Positions 1 through 13,061 of a stretch of 64,000 bases of DNA are shown one piece after another. The DNA comes from Monocercomonoides exilis (lineage: Eukaryota; Preaxostyla; Oxymonadida; Polymastigidae). The notes under the pieces are model-generated. The model saw nothing but the letters and a program-made list of their open reading frames with translations, made no database searches and had not been told where the DNA came from. The stretch lies in the NCBI GenBank assembly GCA_001643675.2, contig LSRY02000001.1:2222501-2286500 (forward strand), read 5' to 3'. Made by a program: the position numbers and the translations under genes. Position 1 is the stretch's first letter. Every line of letters starts with the position of its first letter.

Positions 1-2431
1 TGCAGCAGCAGCGATATCGCCAGCTGTAGGCATCATGTCATCGATGTCTTCTTCCTCGTCTTCAAACCCTTCTTCCTCGTCTTCGTCATATTCGTCCCTC
101 ATCTCTTCTCCTTCTCCTAACCCTCCTTCATACCCTTCCCCATTTTCTCCTTCTTTTCCTTCCTCTCCTTCTCCTTCTCCTTCTCCTTTTCTTTCTCCTC
201 CTTCTAAATTCTTCTTCTTCTCCTCCGCAATCATCTTCCATTTTGCCCTTTCTTTCTCTCTCTCCTTCATCCTCAACCTTTCTTTTCTTCTTTCTTTCAT
301 CTCGTCCTTTTCGTATTTTTCACATTGCGCTAAATTCATTCCATTGTCCAAATTCTTCCTCGCTTTCTTTTCTTCTTCTCCTTCCTCTTCCTCTTCATCC
401 GGCTCCAAAACTTCCCCCAAATCTTCATCTTCCACCTCTTCTCCTTCTCCTCCTTCCTCCTCTTCCTCTTCCTCTCCTTCTCCTTCCCCCTCTCCTTCTT
501 CTCTCCCTTCCCCTGCTTCTTCTTTCTCCTTCTCCTTCCTCTCCGCCTCCTCCCCTTCCCTCACCATTCTTTCAATCTCCTCCAATTCCTCATCTTCTTC
601 CCTTTCATCCCAAATCTCCGGTTTGATCCCTCCTCCTTCCCCTCCTCCTCCTTCACTGATTTCCGCCTCCGCTCTCCTCTCCGCCTCTGCAACCCGATCC
701 GTCCACAGCTCCTTCGCATCGGCCAAGCAGCGTGGATAACCTTCTAATACAAACCCTCTGCTTCTGCATTCTTGTCTAATCAGATATTCCCTCATCATTT
801 TGTTCACTAATCCATCGGATAACCTGCCTGTGGGGCTGAGGAGAAGGGCTGTGCGCACGGCATCTTGGAGGGAGGAGGTGATGCTGGGCTTGAGAGAGGA
901 GGAGGAAGAAGAAGAGGAGGAATCGTCAGGGGTGGAAGAAGAAGAAGAAGAAGAAGAGGGAGGTGGTGAAGGTGAGGGCTGGATTTATTTATTTATTTAT
1001 TTATTTTTTTGATGCATTATGAAAATGTTTGTTTGGATAGATGTTAACATGAAAGAAGGATTTTACAAACCAAAATAAAAAATAATATTGAAAAAAATAA
1101 AGAAAAATAAAATAAAACACAAAAATGTATTCAAAAAAAATAAATAAATAAACAATCATTTTATCACACCTTATTCTTGTAATACTCCAGCACCTTCACA
1201 ATATTCACATGCTCAATATCGTAGTGCTTGCTTATTCTTTCTGCCAGCACGGTTTTTCCCGACCCCGGCGGCCCGTGCACAAATATGCGAAGCGGCTGCA
1301 GATTTCGCTTTCTTTTGAACTCCCTCACGACTTTTGCCATCCCCCTCACGAAATCTGAACAATGAAATTTCAGTTTTTTCTTCCACTCAGGAAGAACTGT
1401 GCTTTCCATTGGGACATCTGCTAGAAGACAGCGCACAAGCATGCCTGTGGGTGGGATGGTGGGGTCTTCTTGAGAAGAAGAAGAAGAGGAAGATTGAGAA
1501 ATATTTCCTCCTAAAAGAAGTGTTTCGTCTTCACTCACGACTTTCACTTTGTTCGTCCCCATCACTTTTGCCAGTGCTTGTCCGATCTCCAGCTGCGTGT
1601 GCTTTCCTTTGTCGACACACAGAATCAGATTCTTCTTGTTTGGTTCTTCAACAACGCGCCGAACGATCTCTGCCATGTCAAATACATGAATGGTGGGCAC
1701 ATAATTGTTTCCGTTCTCCCCAAACAGCGGAAGACACTCGGGTTTTCCGTCCCATGCCATTTTGAACCACGCGTGAAACACATCTTCTCCGTCTCCGTAA
1801 AGAATACCTGGGTTCAGTACGACAGTGTGGAGTCGTCCATGTTGTGCACCATCCAATCGAAGAAGCATTTTTTCGAATGTGAGATGTTCAACATATTGTG
1901 GGTGAGCTTGACGTTTTCGCTTATCATTTTCATTAAATGGTATGGGCTTTGGAGGCGGTTTTTGCTTTGGTTCTGCACCTTCTTCTTCATTTTCCTCAGC
2001 TTCTTCAGATTCTTCAGGGGGTTGATAACTTTTGGGGGTCATTGCCCATGTCAAAAACGAGGATATGCAAATAAATTTCTTGTCATCATAAAATGTTGCA
2101 GCTGAAAGTGTGTCTAAAGCAATGTTTGCGTCTCTCAAGCATTGTTCAATATCAAATACCAAAATATCGCAAGTTAATAAAACTTCTTTGAATTCTTCGA
2201 GATTGTCGGACTTTAAAAAAATAAAAGAAAAAACTTAGTATGATTTTTACAAATTTCTGAAGAATTACATACGCTAATAAACTGTGAAATGCGTTCGAAA
2301 TGATCATCTGGCTTTGGTGAATGGTGTCGCGTTGCAACAAATTCATGTTTGCCTTCTTTGTCCTTTTCACAAAATGCTTCGTACACATGATTTTGTAAAA
2401 ATGTGTCCACAGAAGAAAGAAAGATTTTCAT
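1..2431 (-). CDS. AK7: Adenylate kinase 7 (3' end beyond window)
   Basis: Three exons on the minus strand: 2431-2273, 2210-1170 and 978 to the window edge, giving 726 visible residues. The N-terminal 340 or so residues match the epimerase-like domain of axonemal AK7, with the blocks LLTCDILVFDIE, VVLNPGILYGDGE and YVPTIHVFDMAEIV. The adenylate kinase domain follows, with P-loop GPPGSGKT near residue 365. After the second intron the frame continues with GRLSDGLVNKMMREYLIRQ and GFVLEGYPRCLADAKELW, the AK7 equivalent of the NMP-binding region. Intron 1 (2211-2272) is GTATGT...AAAG; intron 2 (979-1169) starts GTGTGA exactly where the unspliced frame would stop. Unusual features are a run of about 20 Ser/Thr/Asp codons at the start of exon 3 and a long Glu/Gly/Lys insert after it. 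The Dpy-30 end expected of the family lies outside the window. The role, nucleotide phosphoryl transfer in cilia, is inferred from the family. All of its Gln codons that I checked are CAA or CAG. Confidence 0.9.
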
Positions 2432-2521
2432 TTAAAATATTCTTCAACTGAAAAGGACAAATGAGAACAAAGATCACATTCGATCGAACCACCACAAAAT
2501 TTCTCCTGTTTGAACTTTTTC
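2432..2521. promoter_or_regulatory. Putative shared divergent promoter
   Basis: Only 90 bases separate the AK7 start codon (minus) from the start codon of the coiled-coil gene (plus). Any core promoters of both genes must lie here or inside the genes, so co-expression is plausible. No named element can be read with confidence. Confidence 0.4.
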
Positions 2522-3734
2522 ATGGCTCATCAGTTTACGCAGCTTGATAGAGATGACGCCATCCTAAAAGAAATACACGATTTAGAAGAGCATCACAAAC
2601 AACTGGTTTGAATTTTTTGGAATTGATTTTTATATTTTCATATTTCAAAAATGTGCAAATTTTCTGATTTGCAAAACGTTATGACACATAAAAAAATGAA
2701 GGATGAACATATCGAAGAATACACGCAATTTTTGCAACAGTCGTTACGCATTTTGTATCAAGAACAGCAACTGATGACACAATCATTCAAGTTTGTTATT
2801 ATCTGTTTTTTGAAAAAGAATGTTAATTTTCTTCTAATTTTTTTTAGGGATAGCATGGAAGAATCTTCAAAAACAATGACAGATTTGGAAAGCAAACTTT
2901 CTCATGCGCGCCTTGTCCATCAAGCTTTTAATGATGAAAGTTCACGAATTTTGGACCTTCATCATATCGAGGTGGAAAAAGAAAGGTACATTTTTTTTAA
3001 TAAAATTTTTTTATTAAATTTTATTATTTCTTTTCACTTTTTCTCGTATTTTTGAAGAGAATTACTTAAAGAAAGAGAAGAGAAGAAAACAAGACTAGAA
3101 TCACAAATTTCATCATTATCAAATGTATGCATTTAAGCTCAACATCAATACCAAGCTTTTATTATTTATTATTTATTATTATTATTTTTATTTTTGAAAA
3201 GTCAACTGAAGAATCAATTAGAGCTGAAGCAGAGAAAAGAATCCAGCCGTTTAGCTTGAAACTAAAAAGAGCATCAGAACGAAGAATTCTGATGGAAGCC
3301 AAAGCCAAAGCAGAAGAGGAAGAATATGCAGTTGCAATAGCCACTCATAAGCGCGAAAGGCAAAGAGCCGAAGAATCGTTTGAAAGAACTTAACAAATAT
3401 TTTTTTATGAATATTTTTTTTTATTTTCAACGACTTCATTGATTTTAATATACTTTGCAGATTTTTACGAGCAAGCGATGCCTGGAATGAAGATATAAAG
3501 CAGCTGAGTGAGATGGTTGAAGAGCTTCGAAATCGAGTGAAAGATATGGAAGCGATCGACAGACAAAGGAAGTTTGAAGAAAAACAGAGGAAAGAAGCAG
3601 AGGCAGAGGAAAAACTGAAAGTTGAGATGGAAATTGCAAGGCTTGGGCTGTATGGAAAAGCAGGCAAAAAAATGCTGGAAAAGAAATTGATGGAAGAGAA
3701 GATGAAGAAAAAGAAAAAGAAGAAAAGATGTTAA
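2522..3734 (+). CDS. Six-exon coiled-coil protein
   Basis: Exons at 2522-2605, 2702-2790, 2848-2985, 3058-3124, 3202-3377 and 3461-3734 join without phase error into 275 residues. Introns are 57-96 nt, begin GTTTG, GTATG or GTACA and end AG; the first acceptor (AAG at 2701) is the least certain. The protein is almost entirely charged helix rich in Glu, Lys, Arg and Gln, typical of a coiled coil, and ends in a Lys-rich tail. I do not recognise a family. The head-to-head position with axonemal AK7 makes a ciliary or cytoskeletal role a reasonable guess only. The stop used is TAA at 3732-3734; if TAA were read as Gln the frame would run 29 more codons to TGA at 3819-3821. About 20 Gln codons are present and all are CAA or CAG. 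Confidence 0.75.
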
Positions 3735-4230
3735 ATTGTAAACATGCTCAAATTCATTTCATTCACTTCACTACTACATTTTTAAGCACATTTCACATGC
3801 TTTTCTTTTGTTCTATGTTGAATTTATTTATTTTTTTGGAAGAAGTTTATTTTTTCATTTCAAAACTTTTTCTTCAAGCTCAATTATTTTTTCTTTTAAC
3901 GAAAGATATTTAGTGAATAAATTCAATAACAAACGCAAATACGAATTCATAATCATTTTGAAGTCCACTTTTGTTTTTCGCTTCAGGAAAAAAATCCCAC
4001 ATCTCGACACTTCAGATATATTCTATTTTGTTTGAAAACTGAAAGCATGGCTTTTGGAAATCTTTTGAAATGTTAAACAATTGTTTCAATTGTTTCATAT
4101 TAAATTTCAATTCTTTTTTTGCTAAAAAAAAAAATTATCCAATCTTTAGCCCATTTTTATTTCAATCAAATTTTGTTCTGTTTTTTTTTTCGAAAGATTT
4201 CGAGGATTTTGATTATAATAGTTTCAAGAA
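3735..4230. other. AT-rich intergenic spacer
   Basis: Very AT-rich with T runs. The short open frames look like chance frames without protein-like composition. It presumably holds the 3' end of the coiled-coil gene and the promoter of the giant gene; nothing else is recognised. Confidence 0.6.
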
Positions 4231-5503
4231 ATGTCCTCATCAAATAAATATAAATTCAATATACATAACTGTATGTTTCAATTTAATTATCATGGAGCAC
4301 CAAGATGTTCTTTGATGCAGAATGGTTTTTTGTGGATTGGAGTTGATGAAAGTCTGTTTGTATATGAATCAGTCCACGGCTCTCTTGTTAAAGAGATAAA
4401 GATGAACAGCATTGTTACGAACCTGTGCTTTAATTCTTTTTCATTTACTATTTGGATTGGATTGTCAAATGGAACTATAAAAACAATTAATGCAAACACG
4501 TTTGAATTTGCGCAAGAAATCAACTTTAAAAGTGGATGCGAAATAAGACAAATGATATGCCCACGCATAATTCCTCCATTTTTTGAAGCAACTGGAGGGA
4601 TTCTTATTTTGGATTCAAATGATATAATTTCTCTTGTGGATGCAGTTTTATTGAATACTTTGCAATCGATAAGTTTTAAAAAGATATCGTCAATGAAACT
4701 TATTTCGCCAGAGATCCTCGAAGTCCGATGTTATGCAGAAAGCATATTATATTTTTCACTATTCGATCTTTCTCTTCCATTTGCTCGAGTAGAACTGCCT
4801 TTAGATATTGAATTTATCTATTCATTTGCAAGTCTCAATTGCACAGAAAAGGGTTTGCCAAGAGGTAAATGCAAAGATGCTTCTATTCAGGCAGAAGTTA
4901 ATAAGTCATATGATTTGACATTTATTGTACAAAAAAGAAAAGGAATATTGGAAATTTGGAAGAAAGAACAACCATTAACTCCACCTTCTCTATCAAAATC
5001 AAAGAAAAAGATTCAATTGCCAATGCTCAAAATTCGTGACACACACTTTAGATTCATTGAGCAAATTCTGGACATTAATGTTAGGAAAATAATAATGGAT
5101 CATAAAAACGATGTTTTGTTTGAAGAAATGAAGGAAATACCAACATTTCCTCGCGTTCTCTGCGGAGTAGCCAAAAGCCATGTCATTTTTCTGAGAGAGA
5201 GAGATTTTTCCGTTTTGTTCAGTTTTGACATGAAAAAGGAAACTTCTCCATGTCAAAATTCTTCGTTGGTTAATACGCAACCTCAAATCAGTAGTTCTTC
5301 TGGTGTTTCGAATGAAACAAGAAAATCACTCACTTCATCATCATTTATTTCATCATCATTATCTTCTTCTTCTCCTTCTTCTCCTTCTTCCCCGCCTTCA
5401 TCATCAACACCTTTAACTTCTTCTTCATCAAATTCTTCTTCCTCTTCCTCTTCCTCTTCCTCTTCCCTCTCCTCTTCCTCTTCCTCCTCTTCCCCCTTTT
5501 CTC

Positions 5504-5534
<31 letters not shown>

Positions 5535-8500
5535 CCCCTCTTCCCCCTCTCCCCCCTCTTCCCCCTCTTCTTCTTCTTCACTTCAGCACTCAATATCAAT
5601 ATCACCATCTCCATTTCATTCACTTATTTGCACTGAAAATTCTTTCGTAGCAATCTTCTCAAAAAATGGCATATGCAATTTATTTGCCTTTTTTCCGAAA
5701 GAAATGATGAAGAATTCTTCAAATTCTTCCTTCTCCTCCTCCTCTTCTTATTCATCTTCCTCTTCTTCCTCTTCCTCTCCTTCTTTTTCTCTTTCTTTTT
5801 CTCCTTCTTCTCCAATGAAAAAGACAGAAATATCACAAATTTCACAAACTTTACGTTCTCCTTTCAAAAAAAGAGAAAATTTCCAATTGAAACAACCTTT
5901 TTCTTCCTCTTCCTCTTCTTCTTCTCTTTCTTCTCCTTCCTCTTCTTCTTCTTCTTCCTCTTCCTCTTCTTCATATCCTTCTTCTTCTTCTCCTGATAAC
6001 TTGTTCAATTCTTGTCTCTCTTCAGCCACTCAAAAATTAGAAAAAACGAAGACGAAACAAGAAAATGAGCAAATTTCATCAGAAAACAATGAAAAAATGG
6101 AAAAAATTTCTTCCTCTTCTTTTTCCTCTTCTTCTTTTCCTTCTTTCTCTTCTCCTTCTTCTTCTTGTTCTTCATTATCATCTCTTTCTTCTCAAAAGTT
6201 CTTAACTTCTTCTTCTTCTTCTCTTTCTTCTTCTCGTAAATGTTCTCTGAATAATCCAGCTTTAATGTTATGGTCAATTCAATCAGAAGAAGAAGAAAGA
6301 AGAAGAAGAAGAAAAAGAGAAAATGAAGAAAATGAAGAAGAAGAAGAAGAAAGAGGAGGAAGAGGAGGAGAAGAAAGAGAAAAAGAAAGAGGAGGAAGAG
6401 AAAATGGAATGAAAACAAACATGTTTTTGAACAAAAACTATCAAAAAAATGAATTTTCTTCTGTCTTAAGCTCAAATTCTTCAGTTTCTGATAATAATTT
6501 GCCTTCTTTTTCACCTTCTTCTTCTCTTTCTGCTTTTCCTTCTTCTTCTTCTTCTTCTTCATTTTCTCCATTTTCCCCTTCTTCTTCTTCCTCTTCTTCT
6601 TCTAATTCTTCTTCTCATTTTCCGCTTTCATCATCATCATCTTCTTCTTCTTCTTTCTCTTCTTCTTCCTCCTCTTCCTCCTCTTCTTTTCCTTTATCTT
6701 CTTCCTCTTCCTCTTCCTCTTCTCCTTCTTCTCTCATCATTCTCCCTTCTCCTTCTTCTGCCTCAGAAGAAAGCGTTTCCTCGTTCGGCTTCAAAAGCTG
6801 GCTGAAAACTCGAACTTCTTCCGAATTTGCGAAGAAAATTGAAAATGACATGGAAAAATGGAGAAGAAATGGAGAAAAAATGGAGAAAAATGGAAAAAAT
6901 GGAAAAATTGAGGTTAATTCTTCATTTTCTCCTTCTCTTTCTTCTCCTTCTCATTCTTCGTTTTCTTTTTCTTTTTCTTCTTCTTCATCATCCTCTTCCT
7001 CCTCCTCTTATTCTTCTCAGCTTTTCTCTCTTTTGGCTGAATTTGAGAGGGAAAAAAGCGAAAGAAGGAGAAAAAAAGAGGAAGAAGTTCGTCTGATGGA
7101 AGAAAATGGAATTAAAATTGGATCTTTTGAAGCAGAAAACAAAGAAAATGAAGAGAAAAATGAAGAAAATAAAGAGAAATTTAAAGAAAATGATGAAAAA
7201 ATTGAAGAAAATGACGATTTTTATGATAAATGCATTGAAAATGAAAGGAAAAAAGAGGAAAAAGAGGAAAAAGAGGAAAAGGAAGAAGAAGAAGAAAGAA
7301 GAGAAGGAAGAGAAGAAAAAGAAGAAGAAAATTATCAAAAAAATTTCAACATTTTTTTATCACCAAAAAATGAATTTTTTTCATCAATTCGAACTTTTTC
7401 ACCTTCAAAAAGAGAAAAAGAAGGGAAAGAAGGGAAAGAAAGAAGAGGAGAAGAAGAGGGAAAAGAGGAAATGAATGGAAAACACAACAATTTCAAAGAA
7501 GAAGAAGAAGAAGAAGAAGAAGAAAATGAAAAATTTGATAGTTTAGACGGAGAAGAATATGATCAGCAACGTGAAAGTTCAGCAAAAGTTCGATTTTTAA
7601 TGAGAAAACTGGAAGAATCAATGGAAAATGAAGGAGAAAATGAGAATGAAAGGAAAGAGGAGGAGGAGGAGGAGAAGAAGAAGAAGAAAGGGAAGGAGAA
7701 GGAGGAGAAAGGGAAGGAGAAGGAGGAGGAAATAAAAGAGAGGGAGAAGGAAGAGAAGGAAGAAGAAGAAGAAGAAGAGGAAGAAGAAGAGAAGGAAGAA
7801 GAAGAAGAAGAAGACGTGAAAGAGGAAAAAGAAGAAGTTGAAAGGGAGAAAGAAGAGAGAGAAGGAAATATAGAAACATTAACAGATGAAGAAAAGGAGA
7901 ACAGTAATAATCAAATAGAGAAAGAAGAACAAAAAGAGCAAAAAAAATCTTTCTCAGAAATGGATGACAAATCAGAAAATGAAAAAAGAAGGAAAAATTT
8001 GAAGGAAGTAAATGAAGAAAATGAAGAAAATGAAGAAGAAGGAAAAGAAAAAGAGGAAAAAAGAAAAGGAAAAGAAGGAGAAGGAGAAGGAGAAGGAGAA
8101 GGAGAAGGAGGAGGAGGAGGAGGAGGAGAAGGAGGAGGAGAAGGAGAAAAAGAAGGAGAAGGAGAAGAAGGAGAGGGAGAGGAGAAAAAAGAAAGCGAAA
8201 AAGAAAGCGAAGAAGAAAATAAACAAAACGAAGACAAAAAGAAAGAAGAAAGAGAAAGAGAAAGAAGAGAAAAAGAGAAGATTAAAAGAATAATGAAAGG
8301 AATTAAAATAAAAGAGAAGGAAGATGAAGAAACAAAAAGCAAAAGAAAGGAAAGAATGAAAATTGTATTGCAGTTGATTGAGAAGAGAAGGAGAGAAAGA
8401 GAAAAGGAAAGAGAAAGAATAAAGAGAGAAAGAGAAAGAGAAGGAGAAGGAGAAAGAATTATTGAGGAGGAGGAGGAAGAAGAAGAAAAAGCAGGATGGA

Positions 8501-10896
8501 AGAAGAAAGAAGAAGAAATGAATGAAAATCTGTTAAATTTTCAGAGTGAAAGAGAAGAGGATAATTTGATAGCAACGAAGGATATAGAAGAAATATTAGC
8601 ATTAGCTTCGAATGGAGAAGATGGAATGGAAATGAAAGGGGAAGAAGAAGAGGAGAAGGAAGAAGAAGAAGAAGAAGAAGGAGAAGATAGAAATAAAAGA
8701 GAGGGAGAAGAGGAGGAGGAAGAAGAATGTGAAGAAGGAGAGAAAAACGAGAAAGATGAAAGACAGGAGGATGAAAATAGAAATGAAGATGAGGAATTGA
8801 AAAAGAGAAAAGAAGCAATAGAATTGAAAGAAGACGATGAAGAAGAAAGAAACGAAAACAAGAAAGAAATGACTGATAAAAGCGAAGATGAGGAAGATTT
8901 GAGGGAGAAAGAAGAGGAGAAAGATGAAGAAGAAAAGGAAGAAGAAGAAGAAAGCATTGAAGAAAATGGACTAATTGAAGAAGATGAAGCACACGAGGAA
9001 AGAAAAATTAAAGAAGAAACAAAAGCAGTAGAAGAAGAGAAAAAAGAAAAAGGAATCAGTAAGGAAGAAGAAGAAGAAGAAGAAAAGAGTTTTGAAATAA
9101 ATTCAATTGAAGAAAATAGAAAGGAGATTGACGATTTGAAATGTGAGGTGAAAGAGGAAGAGGAAGAGGAAGAGGAAGGAAAAGAGGAAGAGAAAAACGA
9201 GGAAGACGAGAAAAATGCTTATGAAGAAAAGGATGAAGAATTTGAGACTCAAGAGAAAGGAAAGAACAAGGAGGAAGACAAGAAAGCAATTGATTTTTAT
9301 GCTGAAGAAGCAAATGTCAGTGAGAATTCAACCAAAATTGATAACAAAGATTCAATCAATTTAAAGAAAGAAAGTTCAAAAAACACAAAAACCACAAAAA
9401 CAACAAAAACTAATGAAAAAATTCAAAAACATTCAGAAGCGGAGCATTCTGCTTCTTCATTCTATTCATCTTTTTACTCTCCAACAAAAAAAGGAGTTCA
9501 AAATAACTCGATAAAATCTCAAGAAGTTTGCAAGGGAAATCAAAAGGGTTCTTTCAGAAGAAGTTTAAATGAAGCTTCTCTTTCAGATTTATCTCCATCT
9601 TCGTCATCTTCATCATCATTGCATTCTTCTGCTTCCCAGTTGGATAACCAAAAAAAGAATTCTTTTCAATTTTCATCGCAATTTGCACAAACACCAAAAA
9701 AAGCATCAAATATTCCATTTAAAGCCAAAGAAGAGCAAAGAAAAGGGGTTAATTCTCCATCTTCACAGAGCAAAACCACAAAATTTTCAGATAATTCTGC
9801 ATGTTCATCTACAGAGAAGCAGCATGCAATTGGGCAAGCTTCAAGTCATTCCTCTCATTCTGATGTGTCTCCTCTTCGTCTCTCTCCAACTGTGCTTGGA
9901 ATGGAGAAAAGATTGCAATTTGAAAAAATAACAGAAGAGCTGGAGAATATCAAGCAGGAGAAGGAGTGTTTGGAGGAAGAAACAGAAAAGCTGATGTTTC
10001 AAAACAGTGCAAATGATTTTTCTGATGAAAAAGAACACAAAAAATTGGATAAAAGTTGTGTGAATGATGGTGATGATGCTTCAAATGAAAATTTATCAAA
10101 ACAAGAAAAAAGCAAGAAAATTGTAAGGAATGTGTATGTGAGAGGAGAAAGAACAGCAAAGCCCCGTTTTTTGTCTACTTCGGCCAGATCTTTTTCTTCT
10201 CCTTTAGCAACACCTCAGAAACTGTCTGCATCAGTTTCTTCTTTATCTTCTTCCTCTTCTTCTTTGTGTTTCCAACTGCAAATGAATCGTTTACCAATGG
10301 ATGCTTCAGAAGATAAAGACAAACATAAGTTATCATCATCATCATCATCATCATCGCCATCCAAGTTAATGAAGCATCATGCAAAACAATTCATGGGGGC
10401 AAAGCAGAAAAGCGAAGGAGAAGAATGCGGAAACCAGATGAAATCAAATAGAAGCCCACCGAAAAGAACAGAACCAACATCTTCAGCATCAATGAGGAGG
10501 ATGATGAACAACAATGCAACTCTTGTGTCAGCAAAAAATTCACAAAATTTCACACAAATATTAAAAGATAAAGCGGATGGTCCATCAACAGCAATAAATG
10601 TGACAAAAAGCGGAAAACATTGTGAGATAATTTCCTGTGAGAATCAAGAAAAAGAAAAAGAGAAAGAGAAAGAAAAAAATGAATCTTTGAAACCCGATAC
10701 AAAAAAAGAGGAAGAACTTGATGTTGTTAGCGATATTGACATCTCTTCAGAAATTAAATATCTCGACTTGAAACTCAGTGAACATGCGTTGTCTATCAAA
10801 TCGCATGAAGAAGAAGCTGAGAAACAAATGAATCTTTTTCAGCAATTGAAATTAAATTTGTGCTTGCAAAAAGAAAAGACTTCGAACACAACATAA
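4231..10896 (+). CDS. 2221-residue protein: propeller-like N-terminus, Ser and Glu/Lys tracts
   Basis: One uninterrupted 6.7-kb frame. Residues 1 to about 370 are ordinary globular sequence with repeated strand patterns such as GFLWIGVDESLFVYE and FTIWIGLSNGTIKTI, suggesting a WD40-like beta-propeller; this is inference, as no strict WD motif is visible. From about residue 370 to 900 come long Ser tracts coded by TCT/TCC. From about 680 to 1700 come Glu/Lys/Arg tracts coded by GAA/GAG/AAA, likely to form long helices. The last 500 residues are more mixed and end in a predicted coiled coil around YLDLKLSEHALSIKSHEEE. The start at 4231 has no in-frame ATG just upstream; an internal ATG at 4318 would remove 29 residues. 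The frame stops at TAA 10894-10896, with a TGA two codons later. No internal TAA or TAG despite many Gln codons. Function unknown; a large scaffold is possible. Confidence 0.75.
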
Positions 10897-11619
10897 CTTT
10901 GATATTTAATTTTGACAAAAATGATTTATTTTTTTTTCAACTTTTTTGAATCTTCTTGTATGATTTGAATTAAAAGTTCGTTATCATTTCCATCCATAAA
11001 AAAAGCAATCAAATATATTTTTATTGTAAAGTCTTTTTGACCATTTTTTAAAAGAAAATATTTGGAGTTTATGAAATAAGCTCTTATGTTAATAAATTCG
11101 CTGTATAATTGTTATTTCTTCAAGTTGAGTGATTTTTCAGACAAAATTTGAAAGAAAAACAAATGATATAATTTAAGATGGCTTTGTCCGATGAAAAATC
11201 ATTTTTCATTTTAATTTTTTCACAATAAAGAAAAATTATTTTATTTGTGGAAATCCAAAAATAATTATATTTTCAATCATAATCTATTTTTGTGAAAAAA
11301 AACGAAGTTGAATATATTGAAAGTGAATTTCTTTTTGTATATTCTTCAATTTCTAAAAAGTGAATTATTTTTCAATATATTAGCTTTTGGTTTGATCAAA
11401 ATAAAGAAAAATGCGTGCTTTTCTTCTCAAATACAAAACAATCATGGTTTTGTTGCTGTAACATAGTGCACATTTGTTTATTGAAAAAACCTATCAAATT
11501 GAATTTTATCAAAAGCATTTTCAAACAGTCAAATAAAAAAAAGAAGTTTGTTTTTGCTGATAATTTCATTGTTTGAAGTACTATTGTGCTCATTGAATCC
11601 TGAATGAATCACAAACAGA
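10897..11619. other. AT-rich intergenic region
   Basis: AT-rich sequence with A/T runs and several AATAAA-like hexamers that could serve the 3' end of the giant gene. No convincing coding frame or repeat was found. Confidence 0.55.
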
Positions 11620-13061
11620 ATGGATGTTGGAGATGATGGTATTCAAGAAATGAACATTGTGGACAAGTTTTGGAATTTGTTCTTTTGTGACAATTTTTGA
11701 AAAACAAACAGTTTTTCACCATTTTCGTATTTTTTGAAGTGCTGTTTGACGAAATTGGAGGTTGCAACGAGGATGAACAGAAAGTCAAAGTTGAAGAAAT
11801 GAATGGACTGATCGATAAGATGAGCAAGCATGAATTTGAATCAACTTGCGCAATTGAATTGTTCAACAAAATTGCAAAAATGATTGAAGAAAAGAAAATG
11901 CCTTTGAGCAATACATCACTTTTGCTGAAGCACATGGGGTGTTTCTATTCGTTGAAAGGATTTGTTCCAAGTTTCTTTGAAAGATCTTCATTGGGAAAAA
12001 GGATTAAAAATCTGATTGTTGAAGAATTTCAGAAAAAAGAAGGGAAAACGAGAAGTTTCTGACTGATCTCTGTGAATGCTTCCTTTTATTGCATAACGAA
12101 TTTAAGTCCATTAATAAAACCATGACAAACATTTGTGTGTCCTGCCTTCTGAAAGTGGCTGCAAACAAAGATGAAAGCAAAGAAACACGAAAAGAAGTGG
12201 AAACTGCATTGCTTGCATTGGGCAATGTTAGATACTGCGCATGAATATTTTTTTTTATTGTTGATATTTTTGATATTTTTCTTTTCCAGTATTTGATCAG
12301 AAAAAAAGAAAAATTGTGCGTTTGAATGAACTGAAGGAAATCATCCTGTATAATCAGAAACATTGCAATCTCACACGACTTGCGTATCAATCTGCTTGGA
12401 GATTTTTGATAACCCGACTTAGGGTTGAAACAAGCTGGAGGATGAAATTGTGAATGAGCTTCATTTTGAAAGCGAGACAAGAAGAGAACTGGAAGAGCTT
12501 TCAAAGTGTGTGGATTGGAAAAGAAAAGAAGAAGAAGAAAGAAGAAAAGAAGCGAAAGAATTGATAATTATCAGGAGATGGATCAATACAGTAAATCATT
12601 TCTTACTGTGTTCCAAATTATGAAATGAAGAATCTGTTCTGCTTGTTGAAGGAATTGTGCTATTATTTAATGCCGCGAAAGATAATTACAGAGATATTTA
12701 TTATACGTGTTTTTATTTGTTAAAAAAAGCAGCTAAAAAGAAAAATGTGAAACTTGAAGGCTTGTTGAAAAGTGGTGCCATTGATGCTGCTTTGGAGGAG
12801 ATTCCAAAATCAACAATCAAAGGCAAAATGACATATTATTGCTTGCAATTTTTTATTGAAATTTCAAGGCGATTGAAAATAAAAGAGATTGATGAAATGG
12901 AAAAAGACAGAAAAGAAAAGAAAAGAAAGATATTCGAAAGGATGGAAGAAGAAGGATTTGAAGATATCACAACAAGCCTTTATGGAGAAATTTCTCTTGT
13001 TAGTAAAATATATTTTGATAATTTATCGTTGAATATTTCTGATTATTTTGTAAATGTTTAA
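11620..13061 (+). CDS. ARM-like alpha-helical family protein, frame-disrupted
   Basis: Helical blocks appear in the order of a family I remember from Monocercomonoides (memory only): LFDEIGGCNEDEQ, CAIELFNKIAKMIEE, KFLTDLCECFLLLHNEF, TALLALGNV, CNLTRLAYQSAWRFL, KLEDEIVNELHFESE, CVDWKRKEEE and the ending LSLNISDYFVNV at TAA 13059-13061. The pattern suggests an armadillo/HEAT-type protein-interaction scaffold, though no partner can be named. Likely introns are near 11670-11750 (uncertain), 12227-12289 (GTTAGA...CCAG) and about 12591-12630. The frame is broken in at least three places: an A run near 12035, an A run near 12300, and GAAAC near 12432. The first is closed by adding one A. This could be sequencing error or a young pseudogene. 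About 400 residues if repaired. Confidence 0.6.

Noticed and set aside
35-739. Long Ser-rich plus-strand ORFs at the left edge
   Set aside because: They are the complement of the acidic AK7 coding sequence, which is supported by family motifs on the minus strand.
5345-9313. Many overlapping minus- and plus-strand ORFs of 70-190 codons within the giant gene
   Set aside because: All are shadows of Ser/Glu/Lys tracts in other frames, with only low-complexity composition.
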